Numbered from the stretch's first letter, positions 15,721 through 23,878 are shown. The stretch: 52,724 nt of DNA from an uncultured Collinsella sp. (GCA_958405565.1 CATYEN010000011.1:1-52724); one strand, 5' to 3'. The notes: generated from the sequence alone by a model not told the origin. Numbers and translations are program-made.

Positions 15721-16104
15721 CTACACCAACATGCCCCATAGGACATGCACGAGGATGACCGTCATCCATTTGCCGTAGTAGAACAGCCTATCGGGCAGCG
15801 TCGCCATCGAAAGGCGCTCGATGCGCTTCTTAGACTCTTCTACCATCGAATCAATGACCTTCCTGCTCCTTGCGGTCACCTCTTCGACGTTCTTTATGGT
15901 CATCTCTCCCGCCTTCTGTTGGGCGTTCGCAACTCCCATGAGCGCCATCTGATTCGCCTGATGCTGTGCGTCCGCCGCGCCGTTTCTCAGCTTCTCGACC
16001 TTCTCGGGCACATCCTTCATCTCCGAAACCGTGCCGCGCGTTTCTCTTGCTATGCGTTCGTTGCTCCGGCGCTGCTCGGCGATAAGGTTTTCCAGCTTCT
16101 TCAC
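15721..16104 (-). CDS. Coiled-coil protein with C-terminal membrane anchor
   Basis: A 127-aa product, almost wholly helical and charged (MKKLENLIAEQRRSNERIARETR onward, long coiled coil to about residue 100), ending in one membrane helix LFYYGKWMTVILVHVLWGML. The GTG start at 16104 is uncertain: the frame stays open upstream without an ATG, while an ATG in another frame lies at about 16172, so the true N-terminus may be lost. The tag stop falls inside the hydrophobic stretch, so the C-terminus may also be shortened. Lies between the two paralogous surface proteins. Topology resembles accessory mobilization proteins, but no family is assigned. Confidence 0.5.
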   Translation of the reverse strand: MKKLENLIAEQRRSNERIARETRGTVSEMKDVPEKVEKLRNGAADAQHQANQMALMGVANAQQKAGEMTIKNVEEVTARSRKVIDSMVEESKKRIERLSMATLPDRLFYYGKWMTVILVHVLWGMLV

Positions 16105-16253
16105 GGTTCCGATGAGGTCGGTCTCGTCGTTCTCGTCCTCAATCTTTCGTCCGGCGTTTCTAGCATTATGGGAAAGAAAGGATGCCTATCGACTTCTTTC
16201 CATGACAGCTCTTGTGCTTCCCATCTCTCTTGTAGGGAAGGAATCTGCGCCTG

Positions 16254-17414
16254 CTACTTCGTCGCACCGCAGGAAGAGCACTTGTACCCGGTGGTCACAG
16301 TCTCATCCCATGCATCGCGCACCTGCACCTGCTCGTCATAGGCCGCTTGGTCGGTCACAGTTTCAGAATACCCTTGCTTTACAGTCACATAGATAGAGTG
16401 ATAGCTTCCGCAATTACCACCATTCATAAGAGAGTTGTTAATATGTCCCCATGGGTCTGACGTAATATCCGCACCGCACTGGTTGCAGATATAGTGTTCC
16501 TCCGTTACCGGGTCATGCCATACCTGATGCGTCACCGCGTCATGGTGGACGGTCTTGTACTGAGCGTCGTGATGGACGGTCTTTGTCTGGGCTACCCAGT
16601 TGTGCTGATGCGCCGGGGCGTCATCCTTTTTCGATGAGCCGCCTGAATTGGTGTTCGAGCCGGAGTTGCTGCTGTTGCCGCCGCTCGGCTTGCTGTCGGT
16701 CTTCCCATCGTCCCCCTTGCCACCGGTGGTCTCCGGTGTCTTCGCATCGGACTTTTCCTCCTTGGCGGTCTCCTCGGCCTTCCCGGTCTCCTTCTCGACG
16801 GCATCGGTATCGGCGTTCGGATTGCTGCCGATATTGGTCTGGAAGATGTTGACCACCCTCACGCCGCGCTCTCCGGTCAGGGTAGAATCGCCCTTCTTCA
16901 CGGCTTCCGCGACATCCTTGGCGATGGCTGTCAGTTCATCCTCCGTCACCTTGTCCGCATCTACCTTCTCAAGCGCGATGACGGTGCCGCCCGCCTTCCC
17001 ATCGGTCTTCACGGCAGCGATCTCACCGGACGCGGCCTTGTAGGTGGAGCCGTCGGCGTTCACCGGCGGGATGAGCGAGACATTGTAGGTACCGGTCTCG
17101 CCGACCGTTACGCTCACCTTCTCGTTGGCGGCGAAGGCGGTGTAGAAGTCCACCTCGCCGTCCGCGCCCTCGATATGCGCGACGACGGGCGTGGATGTGT
17201 CGGCATCCCATCCCTCGGCCTTCACCTCAAGGGAGAGTGCCATGTCCTGCTTCTCATCGCCTGCCTTCTGGGACACCGCAGGAGTGTTCGACCCTACTCC
17301 CCATCCGGCATGTGCAAGCGCATAGCCGCCGCCACCGATGAGGAGCGCGGCGCAGACAAGCCCGGCACCAGCCGCGCAGACCTGCTTGCGGGAGAACTCG
17401 CGTCCGAAGAGCAT
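16254..17414 (-). CDS. Membrane-anchored surface protein B, paralogue of A
   Basis: A 386-aa protein beginning MLFGREFSRKQVCAAG and a membrane helix (about 10-30), without the 50-residue cytoplasmic extension of protein A. The body (GWDADTSTPVVAHIEGADGE, TLIPPVNADGSTYKAAS-type sequence) and the Ser/Gly/Asn linker match A closely. The C-terminus differs: HHDAQYKTVHHDAVTHQVWH repeats, then CNQCGADI and GYKCSSCGATK. AAGAAAGGAAA precedes the start. The pair A/B arose by duplication, with divergence concentrated in the exposed C-terminal domain. Function unknown. Confidence 0.7.
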   Translation of the reverse strand: MLFGREFSRKQVCAAGAGLVCAALLIGGGGYALAHAGWGVGSNTPAVSQKAGDEKQDMALSLEVKAEGWDADTSTPVVAHIEGADGEVDFYTAFAANEKVSVTVGETGTYNVSLIPPVNADGSTYKAASGEIAAVKTDGKAGGTVIALEKVDADKVTEDELTAIAKDVAEAVKKGDSTLTGERGVRVVNIFQTNIGSNPNADTDAVEKETGKAEETAKEEKSDAKTPETTGGKGDDGKTDSKPSGGNSSNSGSNTNSGGSSKKDDAPAHQHNWVAQTKTVHHDAQYKTVHHDAVTHQVWHDPVTEEHYICNQCGADITSDPWGHINNSLMNGGNCGSYHSIYVTVKQGYSETVTDQAAYDEQVQVRDAWDETVTTGYKCSSCGATK

Positions 17415-17450
17415 AAGCGGTTTCCTTTCTTCTTTTCCTCTGCACCCCCG

Positions 17451-17897
17451 CTATGCGTTCGCGTCAAGCTGACGCTTGAGATTCGATACCTTCAACCACT
17501 GGAGAAGGAAGGCAAAGGGCGCAAATGCAGCCGGGATGGAAAGAAAAAGCGTCGCTATGAGGAGCAGTCCGAGAGCGTTGCCCCAAACGAACAGCCTTGA
17601 GCGCTTGATTGCACGCCATGCGGCAATGTAGCCAGCAGGTACCGTGCCGACATAGAACCCGGTAAAGGCTGTTGCAGCCAGCAGGACGGGAACGAGTGCA
17701 ACGATTCCAATTGGACCCGTCTGAGTTATCAGGGCAGGGGAATTAACGAGAAGCAAAAGGAAAACAACTACCGCCGTTATCGCCCCGACGATATAGAGGA
17801 ACTTCTTCATCAAATCGAAGACTCGTTTTTCCTCATCATATTCGGCGCGAATCGCCATAGCGTTGTCTTGGTATATCGGGTGTTGATAGGTTCGCAT
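17451..17897 (-). CDS. Four-helix membrane protein
   Basis: A 148-aa protein: a charged N-terminal 32 residues (QHPIYQDNAMAIRAEYDEEKR), then hydrophobic helices at about 33-52, 60-80, 82-95 and 105-133, and a short basic tail (KVSNLKRQLDANA). Lies 36 nt upstream of surface protein B on the same strand, with GAAGGTC before its ATG. No family recognised. Its size and place next to anchored surface proteins suggest a membrane partner for them. Confidence 0.6.
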   Translation of the reverse strand: MRTYQHPIYQDNAMAIRAEYDEEKRVFDLMKKFLYIVGAITAVVVFLLLLVNSPALITQTGPIGIVALVPVLLAATAFTGFYVGTVPAGYIAAWRAIKRSRLFVWGNALGLLLIATLFLSIPAAFAPFAFLLQWLKVSNLKRQLDANA

Positions 17898-17912
17898 GGT
17901 ATGACCTTCTTT

Positions 17913-18062
17913 CTAATGTTCTGTATGCAAGTTCTTTAGAAGTTGCAGTTGCCTGTCCGGGCGGAGTCCTCGACCAAAGGGTTTTGCGATATATGCATAG
18001 TCGCTGGGGAAGTCCAATGAGAGCATATCGTCCGTCACTTTCGGAATCTCCGTATCCACCAT
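17913..18062 (-). CDS. 49-aa hypothetical protein, first gene of the surface set
   Basis: Translation MVDTEIPKVTDDMLSLDFPS... to LLKNLHTEH. I use the ATG at 18062 because AAAGGAACC precedes it; an upstream in-frame ATG at 18098 lacks a good ribosome binding site. It ends 15 nt before the membrane protein at 17897. No motif recognised; soluble and mildly acidic. Confidence 0.5.
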   Translation of the reverse strand: MVDTEIPKVTDDMLSLDFPSDYAYIAKPFGRGLRPDRQLQLLKNLHTEH

Positions 18063-18110
18063 GGTTCCTTTCTGGTTGCAATGCCCCAATATTTGCATTG
18101 TATTTCAAAT

Positions 18111-18140
18111 TGTCACTTATATAGGTGTGACTTATATAGG
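18111..18140. promoter_or_regulatory. Tandem 15-bp operator-like repeat
   Basis: TGTCACTTATATAGG and TGTGACTTATATAGG lie head to tail (14 of 15 identical) in the 118-bp divergent spacer between the 49-aa gene and the XRE gene. Probable binding site of the XRE regulator, controlling both directions. Confidence 0.6.
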
Positions 18141-18180
18141 GTTGGCCTGAATCATTGACACCGGTGGATAGGAGGTGCCG

Positions 18181-18411
18181 ATGACTGAGCTTGACCCCAA
18201 GATGCGCGTGGGGCTTCGCATTAAGGAGCTGAGGGGCGAGCTCGGCATGAGCCAAGAGGCCTTCGCATACTCCATCGAGATGTCTCGCACCTATTTCGCC
18301 GAAGTCGAGACAGGCAAGCGAAACGTGTCTATCGAGAATATCGAGCGCATCGCAGGCGGGCTTGGCGTCTCTCTGAGAGGGTTTTTCGATTCAGATCTGT
18401 TCGATGGTTAG
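18181..18411 (+). CDS. XRE-family transcriptional regulator
   Basis: A 76-aa protein that is essentially one Cro/C1 helix-turn-helix: VGLRIKELRGELGMSQEAFAYSIEMSRTYFAEVETGKRNVSIENIERIAGGLGVSL. AGGAGG lies 5 nt before the ATG; an upstream in-frame GTG at 18175 overlaps that site and is rejected. It is divergent from the surface-protein set and faces a tandem repeat, so it probably represses itself and that set. A terminator follows at 18438. Confidence 0.85.
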   Translation: MTELDPKMRVGLRIKELRGELGMSQEAFAYSIEMSRTYFAEVETGKRNVSIENIERIAGGLGVSLRGFFDSDLFDG

Positions 18412-18437
18412 TTCGGCTGCCGGCTTCTGACGTCATT

Positions 18438-18474
18438 TAAAAGTGCCCCGGTGGTAATCGCCGGGGTACTTTTC
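18438..18474. terminator. Bidirectional terminator
   Basis: AAAAGTGCCCCGG and CCGGGGTACTTTT arms around a 9-nt loop give T-runs on both strands. It serves the XRE gene (plus) and the 49-aa gene at 18474 (minus). Confidence 0.85.
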
Positions 18475-18623
18475 TAAAGAGGGGATTCGGCGGCGGCCGC
18501 TTCAGCGCGGATGCGCTGTTCGGCCTCTTCGAGGTCCCTGATAATCCTTCTCAGCGCCATGCAGCAAAAGAGCATCGACTCATGAAGGCAGGCGAGCTCG
18601 TAAACGATATCCTCGAGTTCCAT
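18474..18623 (-). CDS. 49-aa helical small protein
   Basis: ATG at 18623, stop TAG at 18474-18476. Product MELEDIVYELACLHESMLFC then CMALRRIIRDLEEAEQRIRA and an Ala/Glu-rich end; it reads as one or two amphipathic helices with three cysteines. TAGGAG lies 5 nt before the ATG. It runs against the XRE gene, sharing its terminator. Function unknown; the size and helix recall small antitoxin-like or regulator-binding peptides, but that is a guess. Confidence 0.6.
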   Translation of the reverse strand: MELEDIVYELACLHESMLFCCMALRRIIRDLEEAEQRIRAEAAAAESPL

Positions 18624-18716
18624 ATGGCTCCTATCGAAAAGTGAATAGCGTCTCTAATGGTTCCGATGCTGGACGTGGGCTGCCGGCGTCCGCCGCGAAT
18701 CGGCCTCGGCCCCGCG

Positions 18717-18941
18717 GCCGGGTGGCACCTCCGCTACGCCGCGTCAAGGGGGCCCATGAGACCCCGCACAAACCTCCGCTCCGCTCCGGTTGGTGGAGGT
18801 CGTCATGGACCTCCCTTGACCCGTCTTCGCTCCGGTGCGGCTTTGCAGGGAGCAAAGCCGACGACGACGCGCGGCGTCGCCATTCGGCTTTGCCCGCAGG
18901 GGCGAGATGTTGAGGGCAGGTTGCCCGGAACGGAGGAAGAC
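18717..18941 (+). ncRNA. Structured leader of the DUF2958 gene, copy 2 (candidate RNA)
   Basis: Same nested stems as copy 1: 18743-18759/18803-18820, inner 18772-18777/18795-18800, and hairpin 18838-18846/18852-18860. Upstream sequence (18624-18716) differs from copy 1, so the repeat boundary marks the unit. Confidence 0.5.
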
Positions 18942-19126
18942 ATGCAGCAGCTGATGACCGAGGAAATCGCCAAGACGGTGCCGAGGCTCTACGGGCAGGA
19001 CGGGGCGGAGGACCCCACGGTCTACGCCCACTACTTCTCGTGCGTGAACGGATGGGACTGGTGGCTGCTCGAGTTCGACGGAACGGATGAGGCGTTCGGC
19101 CTCGTCGAGGGCTACGACGACGAGCT
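18717..19126. repeat. 410-bp direct repeat, copy 2
   Basis: Reads identical to 13229-13638, offset 5,488 bp, same orientation. Confidence 0.9.
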
Positions 19127-19241
19127 CGGCTACTTCAGCATCAAGGAGATGGCCGAGCTGAACTGCCAGATGGGGTTCGCCGCCGTCGAGCGCGACGAGC
19201 ACTTCTCCCCGAAGCCGCTCAGCGCCGTCAGGAGGAGGTAG
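18942..19241 (+). CDS. DUF2958-domain protein, copy 2
   Basis: A 99-aa protein with the full DUF2958 pattern and the normal ending FSPKPLSAVRRR. Its stop lies 4 nt before the ATG of the 200-aa gene, and AGGAGG before that start overlaps its last codons, so the two genes are coupled. This looks like the functional copy, while copy 1 has a changed end and a truncated partner. GGAACGGAGGAAG precedes its ATG. Role unknown. Confidence 0.82.
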   Translation: MQQLMTEEIAKTVPRLYGQDGAEDPTVYAHYFSCVNGWDWWLLEFDGTDEAFGLVEGYDDELGYFSIKEMAELNCQMGFAAVERDEHFSPKPLSAVRRR

Positions 19242-19245
19242 CTCC

Positions 19246-19848
19246 ATGGTCACGGTCGAGTTCGACTTCATGGGCGAGGCGGACCGCCTCGCCCTCGTGG
19301 CCGGGGAGTACGTGGGCGGCGGCCTGGCCGTCCTCCTCCTCGACGCCACGAACCCGCGCTCCGATGGTTACATGGCCGAGTGGGGCGTGCTCACGGCGGA
19401 CGTGCCGTCGGCGGCCGAGTGGTGCCGCGGGCGCGGCAACGTCGCCATCGACGCCGCGGTGCCCGCGGCGCTCCTCGAGGCGCTCGAGGCCGCCGGCATG
19501 CTCCGCATGGCCGGCCGCTCGGCGGCGTCCGGGATGGCCCGCTACCCGCTCGCCACGGTCTCCGGGCGCGCCCTCGCCGGCAGTGGCGGCCAGCTCGAGA
19601 CCCTCGAGGAGACGCTCGGCTCGACGGTCGTCGTCGAGTACGAGACGGGCGGCGACGGTGGCGCGTTCGAGGTGGGGACCGCGCCGGCGGGCTCGGCCGA
19701 GCTCGAGCGACTCATCGCCGCCGCGAGGTCCGAGGCCGACGCGCTGGCGCTCGCCGGCGGATGGGCCGCCGTCCGGGTCGGTTTCGGGGACGCCGAGACC
19801 ATCGACTGCGAGACGGGCCGGACGGTCTACGTCGCAGAGCGAAATTGA
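19246..19848 (+). CDS. 200-aa hypothetical protein coupled to DUF2958
   Basis: Acidic, soluble protein: N-terminal half MVTVEFDFMGEADRLALVAG...DATNPRSDGYMAEWGVLTAD, C-terminal half STVVVEYETGGDGGAFEVGT...GGWAAVRVGFGDAETIDCETGRTVYVAE. The C-terminal half is the part kept in the truncated copy at 13762. I associate it tentatively with DUF4313-type element proteins. Very GC-rich. A hairpin with TTTT follows at 19860. Confidence 0.65.
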   Translation: MVTVEFDFMGEADRLALVAGEYVGGGLAVLLLDATNPRSDGYMAEWGVLTADVPSAAEWCRGRGNVAIDAAVPAALLEALEAAGMLRMAGRSAASGMARYPLATVSGRALAGSGGQLETLEETLGSTVVVEYETGGDGGAFEVGTAPAGSAELERLIAAARSEADALALAGGWAAVRVGFGDAETIDCETGRTVYVAERN

Positions 19849-19859
19849 GAGGAGCGGGA

Positions 19860-19885
19860 GCGCGGTCCAGATGGGCCGCGCTTTT
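19860..19885 (+). terminator. Terminator after the 200-aa gene
   Basis: GCGCGG (19860-19865) pairs with CCGCGC (19876-19881), then TTTT. Confidence 0.75.
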
Positions 19886-20113
19886 CGTTGCAGAGAATAC
19901 GGAACTCCCACCGTCCAAGTGCCTTGGACGGTGGGAGCAGGATAAGGGCGCACTACGGGCGCCCGGGATTTTGCGGCGCAACTCGGCGTGCCGAGTTCGT
20001 TTCCGCTGGCAGCGTGGGCAGATAAAACGAAAGACCGCCGCGGCCCGCCGTCATACGCGCCTCGCGTGGCGTAGGACGGCGGGCCGTTTTCGCAGACAGG
20101 GCCGTATGACGCA
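19886..20113. other. Hairpin-rich spacer between convergent genes
   Basis: No gene. It holds a perfect 15-bp stem with a 3-nt loop (19905-19919/19923-19937), an 8-bp stem with a 2-nt loop (19980-19987/19990-19997) and a perfect 12-bp stem (20041-20052/20075-20086) followed by TTTT on the plus strand. Terminators explain one or two of these; the first two lack T-runs. An oriT or replication-related role is possible but unproven. Confidence 0.5.
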
Positions 20114-22072
20114 TCAGAACCCGTCGGGCGCGGCGGACACCTTGCGCTTCCTGCTGCTGGATGGAGACCCCTTGGGCTTTTTCGGCTTCTCCGGGATGCG
20201 CCATACCGGTGCCGGGGCGGCGTTGCGAGCCTCCCCCTCGAGCGCCCGCGCGAGCAGCGCGCCCTCGGCCTCCGGTGACGTGATGCCGAGCAGCGGCCCC
20301 AGGAACGTCTCGGTGATGTCGCGGCTGGCGAGCGCCATCGGGCCCTCAGTGTCGATCACGAGCGCGCCGTTCTCGCGCGCGCTCCAGGCCATGAGCTCCG
20401 ACGGGGTGATCAGCGGCCGCCGCGCCACGGAGAACGACTTTCCGGACGAGGAGCTCTGCGTCCCCTTGGTGGAGCTCTGCCCGGTCGTCTTGACGCTGTA
20501 GTCGCCGAGGCGCTTGCTGATCTCCTCCGCCTCGCCGACGGACTCTACCGAGAAGACGACCTGGGTGCCGAGCAGCGCCAGCAGCGCGTCCGACTCGGCC
20601 CTCGAGTAGCCGCACCGCGCCTCGAGCAGATGGGTGTTCTGGAGCACGAAGACGACGTGCAGCCCGATGCTGCGGACCTCCGCGAGGTCGCCGAGGAGCC
20701 TGGGGATCTTGGGGACCCCGGATCCCTCATCGATGGCGAGCAGGGTTTCCGCCGGCAGCCTGCCGCCGGACAGGCGCGCGGTCTCGCGCAGCGCCGACAG
20801 CGCCTGCGAGAAGATGCACGAGACGAGCGAGCCGCGGTCGCCGCGGTCCGTCGCGCTGGCGATGTAGAGGATGGTGGGCCTGCGCCCGACCGATGCGAGG
20901 TCGACCTCGCCGTCCCAGAGCATGCGGCTGACGTCGTCGTCGCAGAAGGCCATGAGGTAGTTGCGTGCGGTGGAGACGAGCGCCTCGCCCCCGCCGCCGT
21001 TCGACGAGGCGACGAGGAGGAACTGGCGCGCCGGGTTTCCCGCCGGCAGGTCCGCGGCGAGCTCCTCCAGCGACTTTACCGCACTCTTCCCGTCGCGGGG
21101 CTCCAAGAGCGCGAGCACGGTCGATAGGTTCCGCGCGCCGTCGGGGATCCGCCCGTCCGTTATCACGAGCAGGCAGAGGCCGGTCAGCAGGTTGCGGCTG
21201 GCGTCCGTGAAGAACCTCTGGCCCGAGGAGAAGGCGTCGGGCACGATAGCGGAAGACAGCTCGCGGAGCTCGGCCACAGCGCCTGCGACGCCCTCGGTCC
21301 CGAGTGCCGCGATGGCGCGGTCGAGAGGGTTGAACCTAGCCGACTTGACGGGCTCGTCGAGCCGGATGGCGACGACCTCCATCCCGGCCCTCCTGGCGAG
21401 TGGCTCGGTCCATGCGCGGATCTCGGACTTCGGGTCGTGGACGATGACGGATGTCGGGATCCCGTGGGCGTTGCGGTCGATCGCCGCGGCTATCGATGGT
21501 GCCAGAGCGCGCCTGGTCTTGCCGGCGTTGCTGCCCGCACGTATCAGGCTGTGGACGGCGGGGACCGTCGCCAGGCCGTCACCGACGGAGCCCGCCACGA
21601 TCACTCCCTTTGCGGCCTCGCGGCCGTCCCATACGGGGCACCTCCTCGCGACCCTGGAGGGCCTCGATTCGAGCCAGGCGTCCCCGTGCGTGCGCGTGGG
21701 CGCGCGGTCGCCGGCGAACGTCCCGTCGTGGAGTCTCGCCCATGAACGGCCCCACGAAATGAGGCCGAGAACGAGGATGGAGGCCGCGACGAGCGCGAGT
21801 GCTGCGAGCAGCTCGCCTGCCTCGCCCGACGCCGCCGCGTCGGCGGCCGCCTCGAGGGGGCCGCGGAAGACGTAGGCGGGCTCGGGGCCCGGGTCGGCCG
21901 TGGGCAGTCGCAGCAGGACGGAGAGGCCCGAGATGAGGGATGCGGTCCACCATCTGGCGTAGTCCCAGGCGCTGGCGCTCGCGACGCAGGCGATGCCGGC
22001 GGCGACGCCGTGGCCCGCAAGCGTGCGGACGAGCTCCCTTCTCATGTCGCGGTTGAAGGATTTCGGTTTCAT
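20114..22072 (-). CDS. VirD4/TraG-type coupling ATPase
   Basis: A 652-aa type IV coupling protein that should carry the relaxase-DNA complex to a secretion channel. Two N-terminal membrane helices (about 18-50 and 82-105) anchor it; the Walker A is IRAGSNAGKTRR and the Walker B ETLLAIDEGSG, with HDPKSEI between them. The C-terminal tail is basic and Ser/Lys-rich. I start at ATG 22072, because the open frame upstream is antisense-like translation of the relaxase gene; its ATG overlaps the relaxase stop by 4 nt (ATGA). An own coupling protein without a channel is a feature of some IMEs. Confidence 0.85.
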   Translation of the reverse strand: MKPKSFNRDMRRELVRTLAGHGVAAGIACVASASAWDYARWWTASLISGLSVLLRLPTADPGPEPAYVFRGPLEAAADAAASGEAGELLAALALVAASILVLGLISWGRSWARLHDGTFAGDRAPTRTHGDAWLESRPSRVARRCPVWDGREAAKGVIVAGSVGDGLATVPAVHSLIRAGSNAGKTRRALAPSIAAAIDRNAHGIPTSVIVHDPKSEIRAWTEPLARRAGMEVVAIRLDEPVKSARFNPLDRAIAALGTEGVAGAVAELRELSSAIVPDAFSSGQRFFTDASRNLLTGLCLLVITDGRIPDGARNLSTVLALLEPRDGKSAVKSLEELAADLPAGNPARQFLLVASSNGGGGEALVSTARNYLMAFCDDDVSRMLWDGEVDLASVGRRPTILYIASATDRGDRGSLVSCIFSQALSALRETARLSGGRLPAETLLAIDEGSGVPKIPRLLGDLAEVRSIGLHVVFVLQNTHLLEARCGYSRAESDALLALLGTQVVFSVESVGEAEEISKRLGDYSVKTTGQSSTKGTQSSSSGKSFSVARRPLITPSELMAWSARENGALVIDTEGPMALASRDITETFLGPLLGITSPEAEGALLARALEGEARNAAPAPVWRIPEKPKKPKGSPSSSRKRKVSAAPDGF

Positions 22073-23424
22073 CTCGTGATCGTCCTCTCTATCCTGTTTG
22101 CTATCTTCAGCGCGGGGACGCTCGACGGCCCGGTGCCGCCGGAGGCGAGGACCCTCAGGGTCGCGGCGATGAGTTTCAGCGCCCTCTCGCCGGCCTCGTC
22201 TCCCGTGTCGCGTCCTCTGTCGTCCCGTGTGGCTTCCCTGGCGACCAGGGTCGCCATCGCGGCGGCGCGCCCTAGGGCGGTACCTGCCGACGGGGCGCGC
22301 CTGAATGCCCGGTCCGCCGTGGGACACCCCCTGAGGTCTGCCGGCTCGAGGGTCCGGCCGCGTGCGGCCTTTCGCGTGATCCTTTCGAGGCGCGTCTTCG
22401 GGATGCAGGCCCGGGCCTCGGTGGCGAGTCCGGCTTCCCGCCGCCTCTCCGTCGCGGGGCCGGTTTGGGGCGCGGCGCGTCGTGTCGGCACCTCCTCGCG
22501 AGCCGGCGTTCTGTCCGGGACTATGACCCGCAGCGCTGCGTTCTCGCACCGGAGGCCGAGGTCGGTGGCCGCCTTGTGGACGTAGGTGTCCCGCACCTCC
22601 CCGGTCAGGCACTTGAGACAGGCGCACCTCTCGACCGCCTTCCTGTGGCGGTCCAGCGCGCCGGCGAGCTCGGGGGAGTCGGATGCCGCCCGGTCGAGGG
22701 CATCCCTCAGCGCGGCGGAGGCCTCCGGGTGGAAACGCCTGAGGTGGGCGGCCTCGATCCTTCCGTCCGGCGGCAGCTCGATATCGAAGCGGTTCCGGTC
22801 GATGCGGGCGACGGCGTCCAGCGCGGCCTCCCTCGCAAGGTCGCGCTCGATGTGCGCTTCCCGCAGCAGCGGTGCCATGGCCTTCGAGGAGATCTCGAGC
22901 CTGGCCGCCTCCATCTTCCCCTTTGGCAGCAGGGAGTTCCAGTCGCCCGAGCGGTCGACCGTGAGGATGTGGACGTGGTGGCTCGTGCCGTTGATGTGCA
23001 TCGCCGCGTAGAACTCCACGCGGCTCTCGGGCACGCCGGTCATCTCGGAGAAGAGCCTCGGCCACTCGGAGCGCACCAGAGCCTGCCACGCATCCAGGCG
23101 GTCGAGGCCGACACCAGGGGCGATGTCGTTCGGGACCGTGACGATGGTAGTCAGGACCGCGCCGCCGTTTTCCGCGATGGCGCGCCTCGCCTCGGCGACG
23201 GCGACCGGGCCGCCCGCGCCCCAGAGGCCGCCGGCCGAGCCGGTCCTGTTCGCGGCGTAGGCGGCCAGGCCGTCCACGCCGAGCCTCCTGCCGTCGGCCT
23301 CGCTGACCTCGATGACGACGCCGCGGCGGGTGCCGGCGTATGCCGCCAGGCCCGCGGCGGACGCCCTCGCGGACGCCCCCGCGCGGACGACGGAGTGGTT
23401 GACGATGACGGGCGGGCTAGCCAT
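22069..23424 (-). CDS. Relaxase, MobL/MobP-like
   Basis: A 451-aa protein that should nick the element at oriT and stay bound to the 5' end. The metal-binding motif HINGTSHHVHILTVDRSG (about 143-160) is the three-His motif III; the N-terminal 130 residues hold the expected nucleophile region (candidate Tyr28 or Tyr55). CACLKCLTGE near 261-270 is an extra Cys pair. The C-terminal third is Arg/Ala-rich. It overlaps the MobC-like gene by 8 nt and the coupling ATPase by 4 nt. Very GC-rich. Confidence 0.85.
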   Translation of the reverse strand: MASPPVIVNHSVVRAGASARASAAGLAAYAGTRRGVVIEVSEADGRRLGVDGLAAYAANRTGSAGGLWGAGGPVAVAEARRAIAENGGAVLTTIVTVPNDIAPGVGLDRLDAWQALVRSEWPRLFSEMTGVPESRVEFYAAMHINGTSHHVHILTVDRSGDWNSLLPKGKMEAARLEISSKAMAPLLREAHIERDLAREAALDAVARIDRNRFDIELPPDGRIEAAHLRRFHPEASAALRDALDRAASDSPELAGALDRHRKAVERCACLKCLTGEVRDTYVHKAATDLGLRCENAALRVIVPDRTPAREEVPTRRAAPQTGPATERRREAGLATEARACIPKTRLERITRKAARGRTLEPADLRGCPTADRAFRRAPSAGTALGRAAAMATLVAREATRDDRGRDTGDEAGERALKLIAATLRVLASGGTGPSSVPALKIANRIERTITR

Positions 23425-23878
23425 CGGCGCGCTCGCGCGCGTGGAGCTTCACCTCGTCGATGCGGCCGAGGCCGGCGCGGCTGAGCTCGCCGGCCTGCGC
23501 GAGGTAGTTCTTCCAGATGTCCGCGACGGAGACGTCGTCGAGCGAGGCGTAGGAGGCCTTGAGGACGTCGGCCGACATGAGGCCGGCCATGATGGCGGCG
23601 GTCATGGGGCGCGAGAGGACCGCGGCGATGCGGTCCTCGGTGGCGTCGAGCTTGCGCTCGATGTCGAGTGCGGCGACGTCCATGCGCGCGTCGACGACGC
23701 CGCGGATGAAGCCCGCGACCTCGTTGCCGTAGAGGTCGAGCTCCTCCGCGGCGAGCGCCGAGCGCAGGAGAGAGCGGATCTCGTCGCTGACGTTGGAGTT
23801 GTCGAGCTCCGCCCGCGTCTTGAGGGCGGTGTAGAGCTTGTGGTCGATTTTTACGCTGATGGTTTTGGTTTCGTCCAT
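23417..23878 (-). CDS. Ribbon-helix-helix relaxosome accessory protein (MobC-like)
   Basis: A 153-aa protein whose first 45 residues (TKTISVKIDHKLYTALKTRAELDNSNVSDEIRSLLRSAL) read as a ribbon-helix-helix DNA-binding domain; the rest is helical. Such proteins bind oriT and help the relaxase nick. GAGGAG precedes the ATG. It is the first gene of the mobC-relaxase-coupling ATPase operon, and a hairpin with a T-run sits only 17 nt upstream. Confidence 0.78.
   Translation of the reverse strand: MDETKTISVKIDHKLYTALKTRAELDNSNVSDEIRSLLRSALAAEELDLYGNEVAGFIRGVVDARMDVAALDIERKLDATEDRIAAVLSRPMTAAIMAGLMSADVLKASYASLDDVSVADIWKNYLAQAGELSRAGLGRIDEVKLHARERADG

Noticed and set aside
22073..23089. Long N-terminal extension giving a 991-aa coupling protein
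   Set aside because: The first ~340 residues are an Arg/Pro/Gly-rich reading of the relaxase gene in another frame; the ATG at 22072 overlapping the relaxase stop gives a normal VirD4-type protein.
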